Below are positions 7,401 through 16,327 of a stretch of 36,844 nucleotides of DNA, in pieces. The notes under the pieces are model-generated. The model was not told the origin of the DNA. It saw nothing but the letters and a program-made list of their open reading frames with translations, and searched no databases. Position 1 is the first letter of the stretch, and each line of letters opens with the position of its first letter. Source of the DNA: Mycobacterium sp. PS03-16 (GTDB lineage: Bacteria > Actinomycetota > Actinomycetes > Mycobacteriales > Mycobacteriaceae). The stretch covers positions 1-36,844 of the forward strand of contig NZ_SPQO01000040.1 of assembly GCF_004570325.1 (NCBI RefSeq), in the 5' to 3' direction. A program made the position numbers and the translations under genes.

Positions 7401-9761
7401 TCATTGCCTCGCCATGGCGACGCGCAGCGCCTGCTCGGGGTCCACGCGGTGCCCCTCGGCCTGCGCGGCGTCGGCAATCGCGAGTTGGACGCCTTTGACG
7501 CGTCCGGTGAACGCGTTGTCGCCCGCGCGGTAGTCGGGCGATACGGCCGCCCCGCCGTCTCGCCCGACGTCGCAGCCGTCGTCGGCCGAGTAGACGATCG
7601 CCAGCGTCGCCTCGACCGTGCCTTCGCCGACCTTGCGGCCATCGGTGTAAAGGGTGACCGTGCCACCCTTGCCCATACCCTCACCGGAGTAGTCGAATTC
7701 CATCCGCACCTGATGCTCGCCGGGTGACAGCGGCTCGGCGGCCTCGACGAAGTAGTGCTCGATGCCGCCGAGGTTGTAGCAGTACTTGAGCTTCCCGTCC
7801 TTGACGTACAGGCTCCAGCCGCCGATATTGGCGCCCTGGGCGACGATGACACCCTCGGCGCCCCCGTCGGGTACCACGATCTCGGCGCTCACGGAGTGCG
7901 ACTTGTTCTTGAGGTTGAGCACGCAGTTCTCCGAGAGGTGCCCCATACCTGCAAACAGCAGCTGGGTGCTTCCTCTGATGAGCACCGGCCTACCGGCGAT
8001 GTCGGAGTTGAACCGGGTGGCGGTGTCGTCGTCGAGGGGCAGCACGTTGTGCCGGGTCGCCTCGATCAGCCACAGCCGCTGCAGTTCTCGCAGCTTCTCC
8101 GGGAACTGCTCCGACAGATCCTGGGCCTGCGACCAGTCGCTGGTGGTGTCGTAGAGCTCCCAAATGTCGTCGTCGAAGGCGGGCTTCTGTTGCCCGACCA
8201 GGACCCAAGGCGTGCTGTGCTTGGTGACGGCCGTCCAGCCCTTGTGATAGATGCCGCGGTTGCCGAGCATCTCGAAGTACTGCGTCTCGTGCCGGTCGGC
8301 GGCCTCGGCGTCGTCGAAGGAGTACAGCATGCTCACCCCCTCGATGGGATGCTGCTGAACACCGTTGACGAACAGCGGCTCGGGGAGACCCGCGGCTTCC
8401 AGCAGGGTCGGGGCGACGTCGATGACATGGTGAAACTGCCACCGCATCTCCCCTTTGGCACGGATGCGCTTCGGCCAGTGCACTATCGTGCCGTTGCGCG
8501 TGCCACCCCAGTGGGACGCCACCTGCTTGGTCCACTGAAACGGGGTGTCCATCGCGTGCGCCCAGCCGACCGCGTAGTGGTTGTAGGACTGCGGGCCGCC
8601 GAGATCGTCGATCCGCGAGCGCAGGAATTCCGGGGTCTCGATGGCTTCCATCCCGTTGAACGGCAGCATCTCGTTGAAGGTGCCGTGCGGTGTGCCCTCG
8701 GCCGACGCACCGTTGTCGCCGATGATGTAGAAGACCAGCGTGTCGTCGAGGGCGCCCAACCGCTCGAGGCTGTCGATCAGCCGACCGACGTGGTGGTCGG
8801 TGTACTCGAGGAACCCCGCATACACCTCCATCTGCCGGCGCAGCACCGGTTTGAGGTCGTCGTCGATGTCGTCCCACGCGGGGATCTCGCTGTGCAGTTC
8901 AGTGAGCCGACAATCCGCCGGGATCACACCCAGCTCTTTCTGGCGCTCGAACGTTCTTTCCCGCAGGCGATCCCACCCGTCGTCGAACTCACCGGCATAG
9001 CGGTCGGCCCATTCCTTGGGCACGTGATGTGGGGCGTGGGTGGCGCCGGGCGCGAAATAGACGAAGAACGGCGTGTCGGGCGCGAGCGCCTTCTGCTGAC
9101 CGATCCACGCGATGGTCCTGTCGGTCATGTCGTCCATGAAGTGGTAACCCTCTTCGGGTGTCCGATCGACCTCGACCGGTGTGGTGCCTTCGTACAGGCT
9201 CGGGTACCACTGATTGGCCTCGCCACCGATGAACCCATAGAAGTACTCGAAGCCACCTCCTCCGGAGGGCCACGCGTCGAATGGGCCGACGGGACTGGTC
9301 TCCCATACCGGCACCTCGTGACACTTACCGAACTGAGCGGTGTTGTATCCATTGAGTTTCAACGTCCGGGCGATCGGCGACATCGTGTTCGGCAGGACGG
9401 AGCTGTAACCGGGCGATCCGGTCGCGATCTCGGTGATGCCACCCATCCCGACCGTGTGATGGTTGCGCCCGGTCAGAAGCGCCTGGCGGGTCGGCGAGCA
9501 CAGGGCGGTCGTGTGGAATCGGTTGTACCGCAGTCCTTCGGCTGCCAATCGCTCGGCGGTCGGCGTACGGCACGGCCCGCCGAATGCACTCGACGCGCCG
9601 AAGCCCACGTCGTCGAGCAGGATCAGCAGAATGTTGGGCGCGCCGTCGGGTGGGCGGATTCGCTCGATGGGGGGATATGTCGTGTCCGGGTCCTTGGCGT
9701 CATAGGTGATCGGCCCGGTTCGGGGTGCGCTGGGAACTGGCAGGTGGGTCCGTGACGTCAT
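7401..9761 (-). CDS. Large arylsulfatase (type I sulfatase)
   Basis: 786-residue sulfatase. The signature CSPTR at 88-92 holds Cys88, the residue converted to formylglycine by a formylglycine-generating enzyme, which must be encoded elsewhere. LLILLDDVGFG at 45-55 supplies the metal-binding aspartates, and TGRNHHTVG follows the signature. The catalytic domain extends to roughly 560; the last 200 residues form an extra beta-rich domain. Length and layout match the long mycobacterial sulfatases of the AtsA/AtsD type; the natural sulfate ester is unknown. There is no signal peptide. ATG 9761 has a strong GGAGGAA site 8 nt upstream. The gene is divergent from a peptidase lipoprotein gene, with a dyad in the shared region. 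Confidence 0.92.
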   Translation of the reverse strand: MTSRTHLPVPSAPRTGPITYDAKDPDTTYPPIERIRPPDGAPNILLILLDDVGFGASSAFGGPCRTPTAERLAAEGLRYNRFHTTALCSPTRQALLTGRNHHTVGMGGITEIATGSPGYSSVLPNTMSPIARTLKLNGYNTAQFGKCHEVPVWETSPVGPFDAWPSGGGGFEYFYGFIGGEANQWYPSLYEGTTPVEVDRTPEEGYHFMDDMTDRTIAWIGQQKALAPDTPFFVYFAPGATHAPHHVPKEWADRYAGEFDDGWDRLRERTFERQKELGVIPADCRLTELHSEIPAWDDIDDDLKPVLRRQMEVYAGFLEYTDHHVGRLIDSLERLGALDDTLVFYIIGDNGASAEGTPHGTFNEMLPFNGMEAIETPEFLRSRIDDLGGPQSYNHYAVGWAHAMDTPFQWTKQVASHWGGTRNGTIVHWPKRIRAKGEMRWQFHHVIDVAPTLLEAAGLPEPLFVNGVQQHPIEGVSMLYSFDDAEAADRHETQYFEMLGNRGIYHKGWTAVTKHSTPWVLVGQQKPAFDDDIWELYDTTSDWSQAQDLSEQFPEKLRELQRLWLIEATRHNVLPLDDDTATRFNSDIAGRPVLIRGSTQLLFAGMGHLSENCVLNLKNKSHSVSAEIVVPDGGAEGVIVAQGANIGGWSLYVKDGKLKYCYNLGGIEHYFVEAAEPLSPGEHQVRMEFDYSGEGMGKGGTVTLYTDGRKVGEGTVEATLAIVYSADDGCDVGRDGGAAVSPDYRAGDNAFTGRVKGVQLAIADAAQAEGHRVDPEQALRVAMARQ

Positions 9762-9893
9762 GGCGTTCCTCCCCGCGGCAGCACAGACGCCCAGCCGCAC
9801 GCGCTGCTCGCGAGTCCGGCTGCCCGTCGTCGTCCAGGTAGACGAGCCGACTGTAGAACTGAGGACCTCACCGCGGACGGATACCGCAGGATT

Positions 9894-9916
9894 TGCCGAA
9901 TATCCCAGGTTCGGCA
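9894..9916. promoter_or_regulatory. Dyad between divergent sulfatase and peptidase genes
   Basis: Perfect 7-bp inverted repeat TGCCGAA-N9-TTCGGCA in the 218-bp divergent region, with no stop codon or T-tract nearby. Size and spacing fit a dimeric repressor operator; the regulator is unknown. Confidence 0.45.
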
Positions 9917-9979
9917 GTCGATGCTTGGGAGACTGCTGGTGTCCGAAAGCACGGGGGCTGGCCGACGAAGGGCATGGCG

Positions 9980-11524
9980 ATGCGCTTCACTGGATGTCGC
10001 TCGACTGCCTGTCTGCTGCTCGTGGCCGTGGTCGCCGGCGGTGTGACGGCCTGTGGTGAGACGAGTAACGAGCCGCAGGCGCCGTACTACGAGGCGGCGC
10101 CATGTCCTCGCCCCAACTACCCGGGAGTGCCCGCAGCCGACCTGGGACCGGAGTACACCTGCGGCTACTTGACCGTCCCGGAGAATCGGCGCGCACCGGG
10201 CGGCCGCACGATCAAGCTTCTGGTGGCTCGGGCGCGGGCTGTCAGCGACGCGCCCGCCCCGGATCCGATCGTCTATCTGGCGGGTGGTCCCGGCGGCGCC
10301 GGGACATTGAGCGCTCCGGGCGTGATCGCCGGCGGAATGAACACCGATCGCGACGTCATCTTCCTCAACCCCCGGGGGACGATCCACAGCGACCCGTTTC
10401 TCCCGTGCCCCGAGACGGACGAATTCGCCTCGCAGGCAATTGGACTGGTTTACACGGAGCAGTCGACCGCGCGGCGCGACGCCGAATCCGTCGCGTCCTG
10501 CCGGGAGCGGTTGGCGCCGACCGGGGCGGACTTCGCCGCCTACAACTCACTCGAGAACGCCGCGGACGTCGCCGACCTGCGAGTGGCGCTGGGCATCGAG
10601 GAGTGGAATCTGTACGGGGTGTCGTACGGCACCGATCTGGCACAGCAGGTCCTGCGAGATCATCCCGACGGTGTCCGCTCAGTGGTCCTCGACTCGGTCG
10701 TGCCGGTGGGCGAGAACCTGGTGGACCGGTGGTGGCAAGCCCCGGCGAGCAGTCTGGCCGCGATCGCGCAGGCTTGCACAACCGAATCCGCTTGTGCCGC
10801 TCGGTATCCTGATGTGACGGCCCAATTCACCACGGCAGTCAATGCGCTGAACCAGGCGCCCGCCGATGTCACCGTGACCGGTACGAACGGGCGCCCCCTC
10901 GCAGTCACCGTCGACGGCTTCAAGCTCGTGTCACTCATCGTCGCCTGGACTACCGACCAGACCAAGGTCACCGACATCCCGCGCATGATCTCCGCCGCCG
11001 CGCGCGGTGACGTGCAACTGGCCGCCGAGGGGATCGCCGCGGGCGACCTGCCCCCAGACCAGTGGGGCCTGCTCGGCTCCGGATTGGCGTTCGGCGCGTA
11101 CTGCCAGGAGATGGCGGCCTGGACCACCCCCGAACAGGCCCTGGCCGAAGCACGAAAGGCCATGCGAGGCCTGCCCGACTCAGTTCTGCGCATCACGCCG
11201 ACGGGCAGCTACATGTTCGATGAATGCCGCGCGTGGGGTCTGGGCAGGTCCGACCCTGCGGCACGGGCGCCCGCGTCGAGTGACCTGCCGACGCTCATCC
11301 TGTCCGGCACGTTCGACGCGAGCACCGCGCCGGCGTGGGTGGATGACATCAAAGGCGGCTTTCCGAACGCGGTGGTGTTGCACTTCCCCGGTCTCGGTCA
11401 CGGCGTGCTGCCGCCCTCGGCCTGCGCCCAGTCGATCATGACCGCATTCCTCGACCAGCCGGGGCCGGACGTCGACCGGTCGTGCATCGCCGGCGTGAGG
11501 GTGCCGACCTTCGCGCCGGCCTAA
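9980..11524 (+). CDS. TAP-like alpha/beta hydrolase lipoprotein (exported peptidase)
   Basis: 514-residue alpha/beta hydrolase of the tripeptidyl aminopeptidase / proline iminopeptidase type. The signal peptide ends in a lipobox (GVTAC, Cys25). GGPGGAG near 102-108 is the oxyanion segment and GVSYGTD holds the nucleophile Ser215. The acid is probably the Asp in SGTFDASTAP and the His lies in LGHGVLPP, both in a C-terminal TAP-like domain. Paired cysteines around 41-61 and 143-174 fit an exported protein. M. tuberculosis Hip1/CaeA (Rv2224c) has this architecture, but orthology is not claimed. ATG 9980 is favoured over 9974 because GAAGGG lies 7-8 nt before it. Confidence 0.87.
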   Translation: MRFTGCRSTACLLLVAVVAGGVTACGETSNEPQAPYYEAAPCPRPNYPGVPAADLGPEYTCGYLTVPENRRAPGGRTIKLLVARARAVSDAPAPDPIVYLAGGPGGAGTLSAPGVIAGGMNTDRDVIFLNPRGTIHSDPFLPCPETDEFASQAIGLVYTEQSTARRDAESVASCRERLAPTGADFAAYNSLENAADVADLRVALGIEEWNLYGVSYGTDLAQQVLRDHPDGVRSVVLDSVVPVGENLVDRWWQAPASSLAAIAQACTTESACAARYPDVTAQFTTAVNALNQAPADVTVTGTNGRPLAVTVDGFKLVSLIVAWTTDQTKVTDIPRMISAAARGDVQLAAEGIAAGDLPPDQWGLLGSGLAFGAYCQEMAAWTTPEQALAEARKAMRGLPDSVLRITPTGSYMFDECRAWGLGRSDPAARAPASSDLPTLILSGTFDASTAPAWVDDIKGGFPNAVVLHFPGLGHGVLPPSACAQSIMTAFLDQPGPDVDRSCIAGVRVPTFAPA

Positions 11525-11540
11525 CCCGCGCCCTCCGTAG

Positions 11541-11579
11541 CGGCGTGCCTGGTTGCGCCTGGCGCGACCAACCACACCG
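11541..11579. repeat. Palindromic repeat element, copy 2 (degenerate)
   Basis: Same core as the other copies (GGTTGCGCC then GCGACCAA) with three non-pairing positions in the arms. It lies 16 nt after the peptidase stop and about 85 nt before the acyl-CoA ligase start, and is followed by GAAATC as in copy 3. It may reduce read-through between these co-directional genes. Confidence 0.65.
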
Positions 11580-11663
11580 AAATCGCTCCGTTGTGTTCGC
11601 GCAACGCGGGGAGGACGCTATGAGGGCGGCGCCGGAGCCACCAGGCCTTAAGGGGGCGGACAC

Positions 11664-13313
11664 ATGACCAGCATCTTCGATGAGCACCTGGACAAGAACC
11701 GCGCGAACTACGCGGCACTGTCACCGGTGAGCTTCGTCGAACGCAGCGCCGAGGTCTTCGGCGATCTGCCGGCCGTGATCCACGGCGCGCGACGCTACGA
11801 CTGGCGCACCCTGCGCGAGCGGTCGGCGCGCCTGGCCGCGGCGCTGTACGCGCTGGGCGTGGGTCGTGGCACGACGGTGACGACGATGCTCTCCAACACA
11901 CCTGAGATGGTCGAGGCGCAGTATGCGATCCCCGCGCTGAACGCTGTCATCCACGCGCTCAACACTCGCCTGGACGCGCCGGCGCTGGCCTGGCAGATGA
12001 GCCACAGCGAAGCGGCCGTCGTCATCACCGACCGCGAGTTCGCGCCCGTGATGGCGCCCGCGCTGCGAATGCTGAGCGACGAGCACGGACGCCGTCCCAT
12101 GGTCATCGACGTCTGCGACAGTGAGTACATCGGCTCCGGCGAGCGCCTCGGCGCGCACGAATACGAGGCACTGCTGGCCGCGCACGCGCCACTCGAGCGG
12201 CTCGGCGGCCCGGCCGACGAGTGGGATGCGATTGCGGTCAGCTACACCTCGGGCACGACCGGTGACCCGAAGGGCGTTGTGACACACCACCGCGGCGCCT
12301 ATCTCAACGCGGTGTGCAATGCGGTGACGTGGACGATGCCGAACTTCCCCCGCTACCTCTGGACGCTGCCGATGTTCCATTGCAACGGATGGTGCTTCCC
12401 GTGGACGGTGGCCATGCTCGGCGGCGTGCATGTCTGCCTGCGCCAGGTGGACGCGCCGTCCATCCTCACCGCGATGCGCGATCACGGCGTCGACCACTAC
12501 TGCGGCGCGCCGATCGTCCACAACATGATCATCGGCGCGCCGGCTGGGGAGCGTGCGGGGATCCGGCAGCGGGTGCGCGGCATGGTCGCCGCCGCCGCGC
12601 CACCCGCCAAGATGATCGACGGTATGGCCGACATCGGCTTCGACATCACCCACGTCTACGGCCTGACCGAGGTCTACGGGCCCGCCTCGGTGGCGGTCAA
12701 GCGCGACAGCTGGGCCACCGAGAGCCTGTCCGAGCAGACGCGCCTCAACGGCAGACAGGGCGTCAGATATGTGCTGCAGGAGGGCATGACGGTGATGGAT
12801 CCCGAGAGCATGCGCGAGGTTCCTGCCGACGGGCAGGCCATGGGCGAGATCATGTTCCGTGGCAACATCGTGATGAAGGGGTACCTGAAGAATCGGTCGG
12901 CCACCGAGCAGGCCTTCGCCGGCGGATGGTTCCACACCGGCGACCTGGCGGTGCTCGAGCCGGACCGCTACGTGAAGATCAAGGACCGCAGTAAGGACAT
13001 CATCATCTCGGGCGGAGAGAACATCAGCTCGCTCGAGGTCGAAGACGCGCTGTATCAGCACCCCGCCGTACAGGCGTGCGCGGTGGTGGCGATGCCGCAC
13101 GACAAGTGGGGTGAGACACCGATGGCGTACATCGAGCTCAAACCGGAGGCAACCGCCACGGCGGACGAACTGATCGCCCACTGCAGGCAACTTCTCGCGA
13201 AGTACAAGGTGCCGAGGGTGATTCGTTTCGAGCCCATCCCCAAGACCTCCACCGGCAAGATCCAGAAGTTCCCGTTGCGCGAACGCGCGAAGAGCGTGGC
13301 GACGATCGAGTGA
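11664..13313 (+). CDS. Fatty acyl-CoA / acyl-AMP ligase
   Basis: 549-residue member of the AMP-forming ligase superfamily. The phosphate-binding loop YTSGTTGDPKG is at 194-204, THVYGLTEVYG is the adenine-site motif, GWFHTGDLA and the hinge IKDRSKDIIISGGENIS follow, and the C-terminal catalytic Lys is in KTSTGKIQK. These enzymes activate a carboxylic acid through an acyl-AMP to its CoA thioester. The DRSKDIIISGGENIS type is common among medium-chain acyl-CoA ligases; chain length cannot be fixed here. ATG 11664 has AAGGGGG 8 nt upstream. The enoyl-CoA hydratase begins 10 nt after the stop, so the pair probably forms an operon that activates and then hydrates an unsaturated acyl-CoA. Confidence 0.92.
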   Translation: MTSIFDEHLDKNRANYAALSPVSFVERSAEVFGDLPAVIHGARRYDWRTLRERSARLAAALYALGVGRGTTVTTMLSNTPEMVEAQYAIPALNAVIHALNTRLDAPALAWQMSHSEAAVVITDREFAPVMAPALRMLSDEHGRRPMVIDVCDSEYIGSGERLGAHEYEALLAAHAPLERLGGPADEWDAIAVSYTSGTTGDPKGVVTHHRGAYLNAVCNAVTWTMPNFPRYLWTLPMFHCNGWCFPWTVAMLGGVHVCLRQVDAPSILTAMRDHGVDHYCGAPIVHNMIIGAPAGERAGIRQRVRGMVAAAAPPAKMIDGMADIGFDITHVYGLTEVYGPASVAVKRDSWATESLSEQTRLNGRQGVRYVLQEGMTVMDPESMREVPADGQAMGEIMFRGNIVMKGYLKNRSATEQAFAGGWFHTGDLAVLEPDRYVKIKDRSKDIIISGGENISSLEVEDALYQHPAVQACAVVAMPHDKWGETPMAYIELKPEATATADELIAHCRQLLAKYKVPRVIRFEPIPKTSTGKIQKFPLRERAKSVATIE

Positions 13314-14098
13314 GGTGTCGACGATGGAAGAACCACTGCTGCTGCACGACCGCGACCAGCGCGGCGTCGTCACCCTCACCCTGAACCGCCCACAGGCGTT
13401 CAACGCGCTCTCGGAGAAGATGCTCGCCGCGCTCAGCGGTGCTTTCGAGGAGCTCGCCAGGGACGAGTCCGTCCGCGCCGTGGTGCTCGGGGCGTCGGGT
13501 AAGGCGTTCTGCGCCGGCCACGATCTCAAGGAGATGCGGGCCGAACCGTCACTCGAGTACTACCGGGAACTGTTCGCCCGGTGCTCGGCCGTCATGCTCA
13601 CGATCCAGCGCCTGCCCGTGCCGGTGATCGCGCGCGTGCACGGCCTCGCGACCGCGGCGGGCTGCCAGCTCGTCGCGATGTGCGACCTCGCGGTGGCCAG
13701 CCGCGATGCGCGCTTCGCGGTCAGTGGCATCAACGTGGGATTGTTCTGCGCGACGCCGGGGGTGGCGCTGGCGCGGAATGTGCCGCGCAAGACGGCCTTC
13801 GAGATGCTGGTCACCGGCGACTTCGTCACCGCCGAGGAGGCCTGCGCGAAGGGCCTCGTCAACCGCGTCGTCACCGCCGACGCGCTCGATGACGAGGTGG
13901 CGGCGCTGGTCGCCCGCATCGTCACGAAGCCGCGCGTCGCGATCGCGATGGGCAAAGCCCTGTTCTACCGCCAGCTCGAACAGGGCATCGAGTCCGCCTA
14001 CCAAGACGCCGGCGCCACGATGGCCTGCAACATGATGGACCCGAGCGCGTTGGAAGGGGTGCAGGCGTTCATCGAGAAGCGCCCACCCCGAAAGCGGA

Positions 14099-14141
14099 TT
14101 CGGCGTGATTGGTTGCGCCCAGCGCAACCAATCACGCCGAA
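14099..14141. repeat. Palindromic repeat element, copy 3 (perfect)
   Basis: A perfect 20-bp stem (14099-14118 with 14122-14141) closes a 3-nt loop; the left arm begins TTCGGCGTGATTGG. It lies between convergent genes, 11 nt past the groEL1 stop, and could terminate transcription from both sides. The enoyl-CoA hydratase frame passes through it. Confidence 0.85.
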
Positions 14142-14152
14142 ATCACCGATTA

Positions 14153-15775
<1,623 letters not shown>

Positions 15776-15796
15776 GTCTGCTCTCTTCTAAGCACG

Positions 15797-15843
15797 CCGC
15801 CCCGGGACCTTCCGCGTCTGAGCGCGGGAGATCACCGGGGCGG
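15797..15843 (-). other. Intercistronic groES-groEL1 hairpin
   Basis: An outer stem (15797-15804 with 15836-15843, 8 bp perfect) and an inner stem (15812-15816 with 15823-15827, 6-nt loop) fold into one long imperfect hairpin in the 78-nt spacer. The M. tuberculosis groESL message is reported to be cleaved between the two genes; this structure is a plausible processing or stability element. Confidence 0.5.
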
Positions 15844-15853
15844 ACATGGGTGC

Positions 15854-16156
15854 TTACTTGTTGACGACCGCCAGCACGTCGCGGGCCGACAGGATCAGGT
15901 ACTCCTCGCCGTTGTACTTGATCTCGGTGCCGCCGTACTTGCTGTAGATGACGGTGTCACCCTCGGCGACGTCCAGCGGAATCCGCTTCTCGCCCTCGTC
16001 GTCCCAGCGGCCGGGGCCGACGGCGACGACGGTGCCTTCCTGCGGCTTCTCCTTGGCGGTGTCCGGGATGACCAGACCGGAAGCGGTCGTGGTCTCGGCC
16101 TCGTTGGCCTGAACGAGGATCTTGTCCTCGAGTGGCTTGATGTTCACGCTCGCCAC
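15854..16156 (-). CDS. groES: Co-chaperonin GroES
   Basis: 100-residue co-chaperonin that caps the GroEL ring. The sequence is nearly that of M. tuberculosis GroES: VNIKPLEDKILVQANEAETT, the mobile loop, the roof (VGPGRWDDEGEKRIPL), and the end LILSARDVLAVVNK. The start is the GTG at 16154-16156, as in M. tuberculosis, with GGAGGG 8 nt upstream; the much longer open frame upstream is not coding. Transcription starts at a promoter overlapped by CIRCE at 16294-16320, giving a 5' leader of about 135 nt. First gene of the groES-groEL1 operon. Confidence 0.97.
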   Translation of the reverse strand: MASVNIKPLEDKILVQANEAETTTASGLVIPDTAKEKPQEGTVVAVGPGRWDDEGEKRIPLDVAEGDTVIYSKYGGTEIKYNGEEYLILSARDVLAVVNK

Positions 16157-16293
16157 GATGGAGCCCTCCACTAGTTCGGTGTAGGTCCGGGTTGGTCCGG
16201 GACCTGGGTTCAGTGTCTTACCAGGTGTTCGGCATGCGTCCGGGCCCGTGCGCCGTCGTCGCGGGTGCCGACACCGGGTTGGCCGCCTGCCAC

Positions 16294-16327
16294 CTAGCAC
16301 TCTATACATGCGAGTGCTAGCACTCAA
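16294..16327 (-). promoter_or_regulatory. CIRCE operator (HrcA site) over the groES promoter
   Basis: CTAGCACTC-N9-GAGTGCTAG at 16294-16320 is a perfect CIRCE element. A further GCACTC half-site extends it, so GAGTGCTAGCACTC (16312-16325) is itself palindromic. The promoter lies across it: TTGAGT (minus strand, 16322-16327), 17-nt spacer, TAGAGT (16299-16304). HrcA bound here represses groES-groEL1 until heat stress. The stop codon of the diol dehydratase reactivase (16317-16319) lies inside the right half-site. Confidence 0.93.

Noticed and set aside
7755..9755. Plus-strand open frame of 666 codons
   Set aside because: Antisense shadow of the sulfatase gene, with no recognisable domain.
11721..13529. 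Minus-strand open frame of 602 codons
   Set aside because: It is antisense to the acyl-CoA ligase, which has full family motifs; long antisense frames are expected at this GC content.
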